A DNA stretch of 64,000 nt from Pachyseris speciosa (lineage: Eukaryota; Cnidaria; Anthozoa; Scleractinia; Pachyseridae), in the NCBI GenBank assembly GCA_016490735.1, contig JAEMWC010000081.1, positions 1,222,501 to 1,286,500 of the forward strand, in the 5' to 3' direction. The position numbers were made by a program, and so were the translations under genes. A model generated the notes under the pieces. It saw only the letters and a program-made list of their open reading frames with translations, had not been told where the DNA came from and did no database searches. Of the stretch, positions 48,201-58,792 are shown piece after piece; the stretch's first letter is position 1, and each line of letters starts with the position of its first letter.

Positions 48201-51200
48201 TCAGGTAGCCCTTACTTTCAGGTTGGGGAGGGGCCAGGGGCGGGGGCTGCTACTTTGGCAACTCTACGGCAACTCAAGAGGGGGTCAGGTAGAGGCGCTG
48301 CAGAGAGGAATAAAAACATTTATCTGTAGGCTTTCAGAATGACGCTCACATTGCACCTTAAATAGTTTATGTCCTATTTGTTTTTTTAAACATGTTGCTG
48401 ATGCTGGTAAGAACAGGTAAGATCTCAGGTTGTTTGCAAGTTATTTCAAAACTAGTCAGTCATAACTGTTATATTTGTGGTGTTTAGGAAGAGGACTTGG
48501 AAACACCCATGAACTTTGACAGAAGAAGACTTGGTTTGGAAACAAAGATTCAGCTGCTGTCAGAAGCACTGGAGAAGCAGAAGAAAGCAAAGGCTGGTAT
48601 GACTCTTGCTCATAGATGTCACCTGTAAATTATTTTAATATCTGAATTGTTGCCTTAAGCTTTATGTAAATGTAAGTGGGAAGGCCTGCACCACACATCT
48701 GGGACATGGACTGCTGTCATTGGCAGGAACACTTAACAATGTATATGTTGTGGCTCAATTTTTATTTTCCTTTGTTTTGTACTCATTATCATACATTACC
48801 ATATGTGCCCTTCTCTGTACATAATTGAAAAGGCCCTGTGCAAACTCAAAAACCATTTTCAGAATCAGATTTGCATCCGACTTTGACTTCTGCAACACAA
48901 GGTTCCTGAGTAAACGCTCATAGAGCATCTTGTTACTGCAAGGAGGACAAAATGCTGTGTATATTCGAGGGCTGTCTGTCATTTAATTTTGAACCACAAA
49001 ATTCATGCCTGTATAACATATTGTAAAGACTTGCAGATAAGCTGCACTTGCGGATAAGGTACACCCTGAGTTTAGCAACTCAAATTTTGGAACAAAAGTT
49101 TTCTAGAAAAACTCGAAAGAAATCCAAAGTTGAGTTTTAAGACATCTACTGTCTTCATTGAATGTTAACTTGCCAACATGCCAAATTCGAAAATATCAAA
49201 ATCCAAAATTTCAGTTGACGAAAATTTACGGCATCTTTTCCGGATGGTCTTGCAGATAACCCACACCTCTGATTTTGAATGACAATTTTTGGGAAATAGG
49301 TGCGGCTCATCTGTGAGTCTTTACGGTAGTTTTTCTTTACGAGTGAAATGAATCCAGAACAGTGATGATCACCCATAACATCAAGGTTCATCAGGGTATT
49401 CAACAGTAACAACCGTTATGGGTTATGGCCTTTAATAATGGTACCAGGAGGTGACTATTGAATTTGATTTTTTCAGGAATAACATCACTCTATGAAGCTT
49501 ACTCTGCTACTCCTGACTACTGTCACGAGGAAGGTCAACAAGACGTGGCTACACAACTCACGCATGTAATCTTTTATTTCACCCCAATATTCCAAATTTT
49601 CAGTTGTAGAAAATCAGTATCAGATTCTATACCTGTCCAGTGTTTTTTAATGTAAAAGAGGAAGAGGATTTAAAGGAAGTTTATTTGAACTAAGTTGGAA
49701 TTTTCCAGAGACATGGGGATTGGGATAGAGGGTGTCCACGATATATTCTGGAACAGCCAATCCACAGTCTTCTAAATGAAATATCTGTGAGATGTCATAT
49801 GTATCCTTGCAGTTATGACCAACTTATGCAGCCGAAAAAGAAGCTTGTTATGTTAGAAAACCAGCCAAAAAGAAGCTTTTTGAAAATGAGTTAGTTAGGG
49901 TCAGTCTTGGGGGTAAAGGTTCTCCTACATCACTGGTTGAAAACATTTTACACCCTCACCCAAACTTCTTTGCACCTAAAGGTCACCAATCAGTTTAGAT
50001 TTACAAGTTATATTAATGTAGCAGTGGACAGGACATCTTACTGAAAGATGACAGACTGAGACAGCTGTGTCATAATGTTGCAGGCAAATGCCATCATCAA
50101 TAGTTTAACAGCAAGTCTGTGTAAAGTTCAATCTGCTTTGGCAGAGTTGAATGGTCACAGTAAACCACACGTCTGGCTAATGACTTATGTACAAACCACT
50201 AAGGATAGACTGGTAAGCTTGCTTGAGACTGTTTCTATTTTGCCTTCAGTGGTTGATTTGGACCTTTGTGTATGGGCTGGGACCCAGTGGCTGTCAGTAA
50301 AAACATTTTAGCTGGAACATGCCTTCAAGCTTAATTAATTTACAGGTCCCATTTTCTCTGGCAAGAAGGTGGGGCCTCCAACAGATGGATGGATGGGTGA
50401 ATAGACATTCTTCTAAATTCATGACTTTTTGTTAGAACTGTATTATATCATTTGAGGGCATAGACAAGACGTGAGGTAGCCCCCCCTCCCTGGGGGGGGG
50501 GGAGGGGGGGCACTCAAGGGAAATTTGGGTGGGCGTGTGTTTCTGAGGTCTTCAAACCCTGACCCTGTTTAAGATGAAATCTGTTCATTTTGTTGCCCTA
50601 TTTCGTGACTCTGATTAAACTTGCTTATAATAATCTTTCTTGCTTGTGTTCTGCATTTCTCATCTGCCATGTTTTTCATTTCAAATACAGAAAGTTGTTT
50701 TTTTACTGATAACCTAAAATTACATTTTAGAAAAATATTTTTGGTACTGCACAAGTATGGACTGCACACTGCCATCGTCCACACCTTGTTCAAAGTTTCA
50801 TGGTCTATAAAGACACCCTTTTCAAGATACTAAATAGTGAAATTCTATACACTGTTTAAGATTCAAGACCCCAAAAACTATATACCCTGTTGGGTGGCGC
50901 ATACCCATTCAGGCCAAACAAGTGATGATAGCTCTGACTTAAGTGTACAAGCCATGAGACCTAAACTGATAATTGAAGGGCTCGGAGCATAACCATCCTA
51001 TGTCGAATTTTGAGTCGTTTTTCGATTTTGCTTGGATTTGTCTGAATTTCTGCATGTGAACTGCAATTCGATGGAAACACATTGTATGGTATTTTTTTGA
51101 CTGATTCATCCAGAATCCAGAAATGCATTTTTTCTTACGTACACCAAGAAACCAACCTTCCATGGGAGTGGTTTGCAAGTTGCATTACATCTTCTTAGTA

Positions 51201-54200
51201 AGAAAAAATGCATTTCTGGATTCTGGATGAATCAGTCAAAAAAATACCATACAATGTGTTTCCATCGAATTGTAGTTCACATGCAGAAATTCAGACAAAT
51301 CCAAGCAAAATCGAAAAACAACCCAAAATTCGACATAGGATGGTTATGCTCCGAGGCCTTCAATTGAAGTGAAGCTCATTTGCATGCGTACCGTATTAAT
51401 ATTCATACGTGAATTATGTGAAGATTTGTGAGGAGTACAACTAAAACTGGAGGTGAAATGATTGACGGGTAGAAAGGATTGTTTGATAGTGTGACGTAGA
51501 CTATAAATTTGGCGGTTAAAACATCGATTAAGCTCATCGCATACGAAACTTACGTGAGTGCTGGAGCTGCGGATCGCTACGTATTAACTGCATTATCGGT
51601 TTGCCTTCCCGCTTGGTGATCGAAAGACGTCATGAAAAGTCTGGAGATCCGCAAGTTCTTAACGCTTCTGAAAGAATCCAGTTAGCGTTTTCTCTGTGCT
51701 TACCAAATCACGATGAGATATTAGCGTTTTGGGGTACAGAGTAGAAGCCAGGCGGAAAAAGTCTGAAAACAACTCTCGTCTCAAAAGCGGCACGTCGTTG
51801 CTAGTCTTGTTCCATTTCTGAAAGGTTGCGGTGCTAAAAGCTGGGAAAGCGAGAGTGGTTTTTGGACTTATAGGCAAAAAGTGTATGTTTGAAGAGTTGT
51901 TGTTCTTCGCACTTGGAGCAGACAATGATCCCAGAATTCATTGCGGTCAAACAGGGCGCTGTCTGAAGTCAAAAACTCTCGCGCGGGGCGGTGGGTTGGG
52001 GAAGATTACTTGTTTTTAGTTAAAACTCTACCTTATAAAATAACTTTGAAAACTGTCTAGCTGCTGCACCGAGGTTTCCATTGTTCATTAATTTTGAAGA
52101 GCGCATTTTTTGAAACCAATCGTGACATGAAATCGCAGCTTGCTTTTACTGTTAGCCGTGGAATAGTTAGTCGAACTTCGGAAACGCTACCGAAAATTCA
52201 TTCGGCTCGAAGTGAAGTCTGCCCGTTTTCGATGAGTATCTTGAACACAATCCATGGAAAAGAGTTGCATTGGCGCGCACGGCAAACATTCAAAGCAATA
52301 TTAAGCGGTACTCCTCGCGATTCGTCTGTGTGAATCAGATGTACGTAAACAACGGATTATAACGTGAACGATCGCCGCAGTTAGGAACACAACTTAAGCA
52401 GTAGTGAAACCAAAAAAAAAAAAAACAAACAAAAACAAAACAAAACAAAACAAAACGAAAAAAAAAAAAAACCGCTTGTACGGGATTCGAACCAACAACC
52501 TCTGCGAAACCGGTGAATTGCCGTAACATCCGCGCTTGTTAGTTCGTGATATATCCGTGACTGATGAACAAGTGAGAATGAATATTTGGTAAACACGCTG
52601 CCGAATTTTAACACAGAAATCACTTTTGCGTTGATCGCCTCGGTTTTTTGCTTCTATGGAGGCTAATAAACTACAGCAAAAAGTATTCTCACGCGAGATA
52701 AACATTTGTGCGCGACTACAGTCATTGTGATGAGACAATCCATCACGCGTGATAAAGGGATTGAATTTCATGCAAATTTTTTTACGTTTTGGAGCCAAGT
52801 TAATTTCACAAAAGAGTTAAGTATTTCTGTCAAATTCTTTCACTGTCGTCATTTACGTTAATTTTAATAAGATTTTCATTCCATTGTTTTCCACTTGACG
52901 ATGAAAATGAATCCATCAAAAACGTTTCAACTGACGAAACCACGCGCAAGTTTTAATGTACTACGCAACACAACGTTCTGAGTAAACGAAACATGACGGA
53001 AAACAGCGTACTCTTAGGACTCTTAATTGTTGCTCTAGGACATCTGATTAACTCAAATTTTTACTGTAGGTCACCAATAGGAGTTGTCTTGGCAAAAAGT
53101 TTCTTCAAGTCAAAACAGCCGTCTTTAATATTTTGTGATTTTTCAGCCGTCGGCAAGCTTTTTGCGCACTGATTTAGAATCAACCGAGGTTTTTGTACGC
53201 TGGATTTAAGATGTACGCTGTATTTAAGACAAACAACCGACTTTAGCGCTGTGTTATATCGGCCAAAGCCTTTCCGAAAGAACTTAGAGTCAACCAAGGC
53301 AACTAGGCGCTGTTTTCGACTCGGACGAACCCTTAAGTCAAGCTGATTCGGACTAAAACAACCGCGCTTTAACGCTGGCGTTGACGTTAACATCAACACT
53401 AACCCTAACCATGTCCCTAACCCTATCCCTAACCCTAACCCTATCCCTAGCCCTAGCCGACGCTCTAGCCCTAATTTTAAGTCCAACCTAAACCCAACAA
53501 TAACCCTGAATCTCTTCGGAGTGAGTGCTGTTTTCAGGTCGGACAAAATCTTTGCGCGCTGACCTGAGATTAACCAAGGCTGCTGTGTGCTGCTTTTTTT
53601 AAGTCAACCACGAATATTGTGCACTGTTTTTCGTGCCAAGCGAGCTTGTCGAGTGTTATGATTAAGCAAAAACGACACATTGCGCATTACGTCTAACTGA
53701 ACAGAAACGTTCTGTGTTCTCTTAAATCGGTTACGAGCATTTGGCGCTTAGTCTTTCACGCAAAGAATACCCTTGGGCATTGTTAATTAGCATACTCCAC
53801 CAGAGATATGAAGGGCTCGGAGCATAACCATCCTATGTCGAATTTTGAGTCGTTTTTCGATTTTGCTTGGATTTGTCTGAATTTCTGCATGTGAACTGCA
53901 ATTCGATGGAAACACATTGTATGGTATTTTTTTGACTGATTCATCCAGAATCCAGAAATGCATTTTTTCTTACGTACACCAAGAAACCAACCTTCCATGG
54001 GAGTGGTTTGCAAGTTGCATTACATCTTCTTAGTAAGAAAAAATGCATTTCTGGATTCTGGATGAATCAGTCAAAAAAATACCATACAATGTGTTTCCAT
54101 CGAATTGTAGTTCACATGCAGAAATTCAGACAAATCCAAGCAAAATCGAAAAACAACCCAAAATTCGACATAGGATGGTTATGCTCCGAGGCCTTCAATT

Positions 54201-55434
54201 ATTTGTCCAACCATCTGCATTACTGTAGGGTGTCTTCAGTGGATATACTAACCATAATTAATTTATGAACTATCAACAGGGAATGTTGCAGAGTGTTCTT
54301 AGAATTCCTCTTGATCAAGTGACCAGCATAGAGTCTGTTCCACATGATGACAAGGACAATAGAAGTAAGATCCTGGGCATTCATTAATTTATGACTCTTA
54401 AGTCATAAAGAATGGTAAACATTCCATCAAAATTCTATAATAATTTTAGTCTCTGTATATTTAATATAGGATTAGAAATTCAATGTTGAACACAAACACT
54501 AAATTATGCAAGATTGGAGTCTTTGAAGGTGAAGAGTGAAGTGCAGGTTCTGTAAAAGTTTGCATGTAAATTCAGAAAAGAAGTATCACAACTTCTTTCA
54601 CTGTTTTTACTCAGAGCTTTTCTGGAGACTGAGTTTGAATCATATTTTGTAACTATTGACTGCCATGGTTTCCACTTAATTGAAAGCAGGAAACTAATTT
54701 TACTATGTTTCTTTTATTTTTAAGAGAATTTACTGAAAAAAGGGCAAACAAGACTTAAAGTAGTGAAAAGAATTTTGAGCAGAAAACCTCTCACACAGTC
54801 ATGTGCTTATTAAAGTACTGGTATACAGTCTATTGGGTTAGATTGAGTCCACAGTGAGATGTTATCCTTGTTTATTTTCTGTACCCAGGTGATGATGAAT
54901 TTGATGATTTCCCTGATCACGAGTCACCCGGTGAGACTTAATAATATCCTGATAAATGTCTTGTCAAAGCTAAGCTTTAAATACTAAATAATATTACTGA
55001 GTAAATTTGTCTTTTGGTTAGGATCTTTTAATATATTCATAATATTATTTTCCAGAAACAACTAACTCAGAACCTACATGTAACATACTGACAGTGATGT
55101 TTTCAGGAATGCAGATTGTGGAGGGAATTTGTTTGTGATTTACAACACTGATTAATATTAACAGAAACTCTTTTTACTTTTGAAAACAATAGCAGAAATT
55201 TGAAACTGCACAAAATTCTACCCATGTTATGATTGCATTCTTTAAATTTCAGGTTCTGGTATTAGTCGATGCCGTGCTCTGTATGAATACAAGGCAGCAC
55301 AAAGTGATGAACTTGATATTTTACCCGGAGATATTATCACCTTAACAGCCAAATTGGAGGGAGGCTGGTGGCAGGGGGAACTGCATAATAAAGCAGGAAT
55401 ATTTCCAGCTAGCTATGTTGAGGAGATTCAATGA
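35264..55434 (+). CDS. NOSTRIN: NOSTRIN (F-BAR and SH3 adaptor), 17 coding exons
   Basis: In vertebrates NOSTRIN is a membrane-bending adaptor that links endothelial NO synthase, dynamin and N-WASP at endocytic sites. Coding exons by GT-AG rule and frame: 35264-35290, 35448-35533, 39291-39371, 41925-41987, 42975-43056, 43611-43673, 44326-44439, 45349-45394, 45808-45887, 46217-46315, 46897-47016, 48488-48596, 49477-49565, 50084-50212, 54280-54364, 54889-54930, 55253-55434. Together they give one open frame of 498 residues (human about 506). The F-BAR domain spans about 1-250 (starts MTKFEDSFW, then 'YEELRKLCRQGNEFCREV'). A second helical (HR1-like) region is about 285-400. An acidic linker DDEFDDFPD comes from exon 16, and the SH3 domain at 442-498 has ALYEY (447-451), the WW pair (477-478) and FPASYVEEI. 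The start is the 27-base first exon, in frame with exon 2. Convergent with SPC25. Confidence 0.93.
35906..36238 (+). mobile_element. tRNA-derived SINE, family 2, copy 2, with (ATT)n tail
   Basis: The head (about 35907-35983) has 'tggcgtagtggtgagagc' and 'gggttcgattcccgg'; the body has 'gctccgagaggtttttc' as in the other family 2 copies. It ends in a TTA/ATT microsatellite at about 36190-36238. Lies in NOSTRIN intron 2. The tail differs from copies 1 and 3, so it is a subfamily variant. Confidence 0.87.
36452..37005. mobile_element. ~554-bp MITE with ~49-bp inverted ends (NOSTRIN intron 2)
   Basis: The left end 'aagggcctgtttacatggag' and following 'gggtgccccggctaaccg' are mirrored at the right end by 'ggttagctggggcaccc' and 'ctccatgtaaacaggccctt'. 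No transposase. A clear target duplication could not be assigned. Confidence 0.87.
37120..37232. repeat. Inverted repeat, ~24-bp arms (NOSTRIN intron 2)
   Basis: 'tcttactaacctcgttttct' is mirrored by 'aaaacaaggttagtaaga'. A small foldback-type insertion. Confidence 0.7.
38831..38943. repeat. Foldback repeat (NOSTRIN intron 2)
   Basis: 'tcaagatggcgggatattgg' is mirrored by 'ccaatatcctgccatcttga', and the inner 'gcgtgtttatggacc' by 'ggtccataaacacgc'. Confidence 0.8.
39650..41905 (+). mobile_element. 5'-truncated LINE with reverse transcriptase (NOSTRIN intron 3)
   Basis: A first frame to 40046 encodes the linker after the lost endonuclease domain ('VPWINSELKKGMRDRDAAKR'). A frameshift near 40025-40040 moves into the second frame (40058-41743), which carries the reverse transcriptase: 'RPISVISVIAKVFERIVYDQ', 'NHQSGFRSLHST', 'VFLDLKKAFDTVDHDIL', 'GVPQGTILGPLLFLIYINDL' and the catalytic YADD. 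The 3' end is an 'attctattcattctattcat' simple repeat at about 41885-41905, next to an AATAAAG, as in CR1/L2-type LINEs; the clade is inferred. No endonuclease plus a frameshift means the copy is dead. It sits 20 bases before NOSTRIN exon 4. Confidence 0.9.
42014..42052 (+). repeat. (ATG)n microsatellite (NOSTRIN intron 4)
   Basis: A run of ATG triplets with one interruption, just after exon 4. Confidence 0.9.
42139..42282. repeat. Foldback repeat (NOSTRIN intron 4)
   Basis: 'aaatttgatctcaggttatt' at the left is mirrored by 'aataacctgagatcaaattt' at the right, and 'cctttgccttct' partly by 'agaagacaaagg' at the centre. Confidence 0.85.
42294..42634. mobile_element. MITE with inverted TGTATTTCCT ends (NOSTRIN intron 4)
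   Basis: Starts 'tgtatttccttgaataagca' and ends with the inverse 'tgcttatttgaggaaataca'. A related but broken version may lie at about 59660-60065 ('ctttaataagcaccct' and 'aagtgcttatttcagg'). Confidence 0.82.
44632..44736. repeat. Inverted repeat, 18-bp arms (NOSTRIN intron 7)
   Basis: 'ggtctattcctgatttga' is exactly mirrored by 'tcaaatcaggaatagacc'. Confidence 0.8.
47153..47678. mobile_element. ~526-bp MITE (NOSTRIN intron 11)
   Basis: The left end 'aaagacccatgttcatccaa' is mirrored by 'ttggatgaacatgggtcttt'. The similarity continues inward for about a dozen more bases. No coding region. Confidence 0.87.
49022..49326. mobile_element. MITE with TGTAAAGACT ends (NOSTRIN intron 12)
   Basis: The left end 'tgtaaagacttgcagataag' is mirrored imperfectly by 'ctcatctgtgagtctttacg'. 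An internal 'cttgcagataac' near 49250 repeats the end sequence. Confidence 0.7.
50480..50920 (+). repeat. Diverged ACCCTATTT-type repeat (NOSTRIN intron 14)
   Basis: A G-rich start near 50480-50515 is followed by 'accctgaccctgttta', 'gccctatttcg' and 'tataccctgttgggtggcgc'. These occur in the same order as in the copy at 9044-9418 but diverged. Confidence 0.5.
50975..51361. mobile_element. 387-bp foldback element, copy 1 (NOSTRIN intron 14)
   Basis: Starts 'gaagggctcggagcataacc' and ends with the near-inverse 'ggttatgctccgaggccttc'. The two arms pair over roughly 165 bp with only a few differences, round a centre of about 50 bp. AATT flanks both sides (50971-50974 and 51362-51365). A copy with no difference that I could find lies at 53810-54196. 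Confidence 0.92.
51362..53809. other. CpG-rich 2.4-kb block between two identical foldbacks
   Basis: Unlike the CpG-poor intron on either side, this block has frequent CG dinucleotides. It contains an A-rich tract (about 52409-52472), a lone box B-like 'ggttcgaatcccgta' on the minus strand near 52480-52496, and a degenerate telomere-like tract at 53398-53460. Open frames are short and have no recognisable product. It may be cargo of a composite element. Confidence 0.55.
53398..53460 (+). repeat. Interstitial telomere-like repeat (CCCTAA/CCCTAT variants)
   Basis: 'cccta[at]' hexamers run with variants CCCTAT, CCCTAG and a CATGTC interruption. TTAGGG is the usual animal telomere repeat. The variants show this is an old or short internal tract, not a chromosome end. 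Confidence 0.8.
53810..54196. mobile_element. 387-bp foldback element, copy 2 (NOSTRIN intron 14)
   Basis: Same 387 bp as 50975-51361, same orientation and apparently identical throughout. The left flank is GATAT and the right flank AATTA, so copy 2 has no target duplication of its own. AATT does lie at the outer edge of both copies (50971-50974 and 54197-54200). It ends 83 bases before exon 15. Confidence 0.92.
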
Positions 55435-55950
55435 CCTTGGCAGAAATAATGCAGATTGAGGAAGTACATTAGAAGACTCACTCAACTCTTTTGTCAAGGG
55501 ACATCAGAAAACTTGGTTATTTGTGGAAGTTGTTTGCTTCTGACAGCTTCAAAATACTTTTTTGACAGAGATCTGTAGATGTTCAGAAGGAGTGAACATG
55601 AATATTCAGCTTAGAAGCTGAATTGAAGAGCGTTTGAGTCTAGGGAAGTTAATACAAGATTAGAGAACAGTCCCTAGCTTGCTTTCTAAAAGTGTGGAGC
55701 AATTAAAACATTTTGTCAGCTTCTTGCGTGATTGTTACCTGTGGGATTTTATGGACAGCTTTTTTTATTAACACCTTACAAGTTTTGGCAATTTGTTATA
55801 TGGCAGATAATGTTGCTTTTGAAGCCAAATATTTGATTGACCAATTTAGTACTATTGAAACTGTCAATTTTGTAAGGCTGTAAATAGTTTAATGCTGATG
55901 CATAGAGTCACCCATTACTCTGTATGAACCACACTTCTATTTGAATTGGT
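55435..55950. other. Probable NOSTRIN 3' untranslated region
   Basis: Follows the stop codon at 55432-55434. A variant polyadenylation signal ATTAAA is at 55702-55707. The extent is inferred. Confidence 0.5.
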
Positions 55951-56052
55951 TTAACCCTTTCACTCCCAAGAGTGACTTTATAGATTTCACTCTGTCTAAC
56001 GCAAGACGATTTCACTTGTCCAAGGGAGACCCCTCGGGAGTGAAAGGGTTAA
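55951..56052. mobile_element. TTAACCCTTT-end MITE, copy 1
   Basis: 'ttaaccctttcactcccaag' at one end and 'cgggagtgaaagggttaa' at the other form inverted ends of about 18 bp. The interior has 'ctctgtctaacgc'. Copies 2 and 3 at 58676-58777 and 58793-58887 share ends and interior. Confidence 0.85.
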
Positions 56053-56423
56053 TGCACACCAGACATTAGTTTAATGATAATGGTAGTCTTTACACTAGAG
56101 AAAAAGTAATCGGGGAATATTTCATGTCAAGTAAGTTTTGATACTTCAAGTAAAATTTTTTCTGACTTAAATGCTTCACACACAAGAGATATTTTTTTCT
56201 TAAGATATAGGTTAAGTTTGAATTGATGACAGGCTTCACCTGCCTCATACTTCAAGAAACTGCAAGTTGGCTAAGTTGTAAGAATGGTTTTCAAGTCACT
56301 TGAAACATTCTTGAATTTTTTCAACTTTCTGACTGTAATGAGATGCAAAGTAAAGTAACTTAAGATTTTACTTAAGCCTTTGTATGCATATTTTTGTAAA
56401 TTAAAATTTAGCAGAGCTCTCTT

Positions 56424-56561
56424 AAGTCCTACCAGGAGCCAATCACTAGGAGCGTACAACTTCCATACTTTAGCAATATAAAAATAAATTGGTCTGTGAA
56501 AATGCCGTGATTGGAATATAGGGGAGTTGTAAGCTCCTAGTGATAGGCTCCTGGTCTTACT
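56424..56561. mobile_element. Small MITE with ~35-bp inverted ends
   Basis: 'aagtcctaccaggagccaat' is mirrored by 'ggctcctggtcttactt', and 'cactaggagcgtacaact' by 'agttgtaagctcctagtg'. Confidence 0.82.
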
Positions 56562-56568
56562 TAACAGC

Positions 56569-56963
56569 CTGGGTCCACTTGCTCAAAGCATGGTTAGTGC
56601 TAACCAGGGTTAAATACCGTGACAACGTATAGGTTTTAATAAAATTCATTAATAATTCATAAGAGTTATGACCAATCTATTGGTAGTATTTGAGTCACAT
56701 GTATACCTCTCTAAACCAATACAAATCATAAACTTTCATAAAAAGAGTCCTGCTCAGCTAATAAGTATGCATTAACTTTGATACAGATCTCTACTGATTA
56801 ACATGACAAACACAATCTATTGTTTCATCTCACAAGATAAAATATTCATGTCCAACCTTTATAGAAACACGGCCCGCCGTTTTAAATGCCCATAAAGGTC
56901 TCCCACTCATAATTTATCTATTAACCAATGGTTAGTGCTAACCATGCTTTGAGCAACTCAGCC
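56569..56963. mobile_element. ~395-bp MITE with inverted 'gctcaaagcatggttagtgc' ends
   Basis: The left end 'gctcaaagcatggttagtgc' (followed by 'taacc') is the exact inverse of the right end 'gcactaaccatgctttgagc'-type sequence: the right side reads 'ggttagtgctaaccatgctt' then 'tgagc'. No coding region. Confidence 0.85.
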
Positions 56964-57813
56964 ATGTAAAGACTACCAGTAGCTCAAGAACAAACTTGGT
57001 GATTCCCAGTTTTTATGATGGGACAATTAGCATGTTAAGATAGTTTTTTGTCAAGTTAAAAAAAAAATGAAATTTTTGGGGAGAGATTCAGAACCACCCT
57101 AAATTTTCAAGAATTAAAGTGGCTCTGAATCTCATCCCACAAAGTTTTTACTTTGCAAAATGTTGGATCTTGACATGCCAATTACTGTCCAACCAAAAAA
57201 AAGTCGCTTACAGATAAACTAACAGTTATACTGTTGCTATAGCAACATATTATGCTAAGGAAATTGCTGTAGGTTGTTCACCAACGATTGGACATTTGTT
57301 TGATACCACTATGGTGTTATCAATTGATAAAGAGTGGCAGCATATATCCATCAAATTGTAAACTGAACAAACTCAGAGAAATTTGATGGTGACCTAAAAG
57401 ATGATCATATAAAAACAGGGTAATATTTTCTTGAGTTAATAATAAAAACAAATGGGAAACTTTTTGTCCAAACTTTAGAGAGCAAATTACTCTGCTGAAC
57501 AGCAGGGATGTAAAATTTGATCAGTATTTTAAGGAAAGGAGGAGGTGTGGCTGAATAATCAAACCTAGGACACTGAGAGTACATCTGACTTTAGCTGTTA
57601 CAGCTGGTTCTTACAGAACTTTGCTATGATTTCTTATGACAATTATTTTTGGCATCTAATTTGAGATTAGAGAAATTAATAATTCTCCTTAAAATTTGTA
57701 TTATGCTGACGACTATTGTCTGAAAACTTTTTCTAGGAAGTATGGAAAATAAATTATGAACCTGATGCTCTCATGTATTGTTTGTAATGTGGTAATATAT
57801 ATAGATGCAATGG
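56964..57813. other. Intergenic between NOSTRIN and SPC25
   Basis: A weak inverted repeat pairs 'gagagattcagaaccac' near 57080 with 'gtggctctgaatctc' near 57120. Nothing else is supported. Confidence 0.4.
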
Positions 57814-57818
57814 TGGGG

Positions 57819-57852
<34 letters not shown>

Positions 57853-57904
57853 TCCACCAATGTGGTCCGGGTTCGATTCCCGGACTCGACGTCATATGTG
57901 GGTT

Positions 57905-57953
<49 letters not shown>

Positions 57954-58075
57954 ACTCCGGTTTTCCCCTCTCCACAAAAACCAACATTTTCAAATTTCAA
58001 TTTCATCTGCTTGTAAAGCGCATTTGATCATATACACATGGAAAATGCGCTATATAAGTTCTAAATTATTATTAT
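57814..58075 (+). mobile_element. tRNA-derived SINE, family 2, copy 3
   Basis: The head (about 57822-57892) has 'tggtgtagtggtgagagc' and 'gggttcgattcccgg'. The body has 'gctccgagaggtttttctc', and the tail 'gcgctatataagttctaaat' precedes ATT repeats. It is the plus-strand counterpart of 14821-15087 and the best full-length example. Confidence 0.9.
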
Positions 58076-58675
58076 ATATTATATATAAATTATAATACAT
58101 TTTGCTGTTTTCGTTTGCCCCTAAATCTTAACTTTTTAACAAAGTAGTGCATGGGTTAGTGGAGTCCAGGACATACTAGCCAAATGGTGTCACTTGGTAG
58201 CCAAGCATCATTTATCAACTCCAATATTGTGATTACCAAGCTCCAGTACAAGATTTTTTGTTTTCAGGATTAAGTTAACTCAAAGCTGATTGAATTTCCC
58301 TTCATCAATACTATCTCCAAAACCTCTTCTATTGCAAGTAGCCCAGTGGATAATGGTTTTCAGTTTTTACCAGCTCAAACCAAATTTCTAGTGGTTCTCA
58401 GGGCTAGTGGGCTACCACTGAGGTTGAGCATCTACCTAACAATGTGAAGCTCATTGTGTTTCCCATAAAAGTTATGTTTTCAAAGATTTTACCAGCATTA
58501 ATGGCCAATTCTGGAACAGAAAATCTCAAAGCTAACACAATGAACAAAGCAACATCTAGTACACATGTCCAAGCAGATGCGATCTGGGGGCAAATGTTAA
58601 TTTCTGATTGCATTACACTGCATTGGACAAGAAATAATGAGAGTGGTTTGCTTAAAGTAGCCCTCGTGGCAGCTT
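58076..58675. other. Intergenic, nothing recognised
   Basis: No supported gene or bounded repeat. Confidence 0.4.
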
Positions 58676-58777
58676 TAAAACCCTCTACTCCCTAAGTGTG
58701 ACTTTTAGATTTTACTCTGTCTAATGCCAGACGATTTTACTTATCAAAGGGAGACCCCTTAGGGGGTTAAAGGGTTA
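58676..58777. mobile_element. TTAACCCTTT-end MITE, copy 2
   Basis: Shares 'actccctaagtgtgact', 'ctctgtctaatgccagacg' and 'gggttaaagggttaa' with copies 1 and 3. Its left end is worn. Confidence 0.8.
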
Positions 58778-58792
58778 AAAAACTATCTCCCT

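Noticed and set aside
52473..52530. tRNA-like sequence on the minus strand
   Set aside because: A good box B-like phrase is present, but box A and the acceptor stem could not be found.
53061..53546. 161-codon minus-strand frame rich in LGLGIGLGLG-type repeats
   Set aside because: It is the translation of telomere-like repeats and other non-coding sequence; no family features.
51173..54268. Matching open frames on both strands at about 50939-51367 and 53783-54268
   Set aside because: They are translations of the two identical foldback elements; the arms encode mirror copies of the same peptide, so it is a structural by-product and not a gene.
57822..57892. tRNA gene (plus strand), and similar heads at 35907-35983 and 15008-15085
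   Set aside because: Same body and tail follow in each case; these are SINE family 2 copies.
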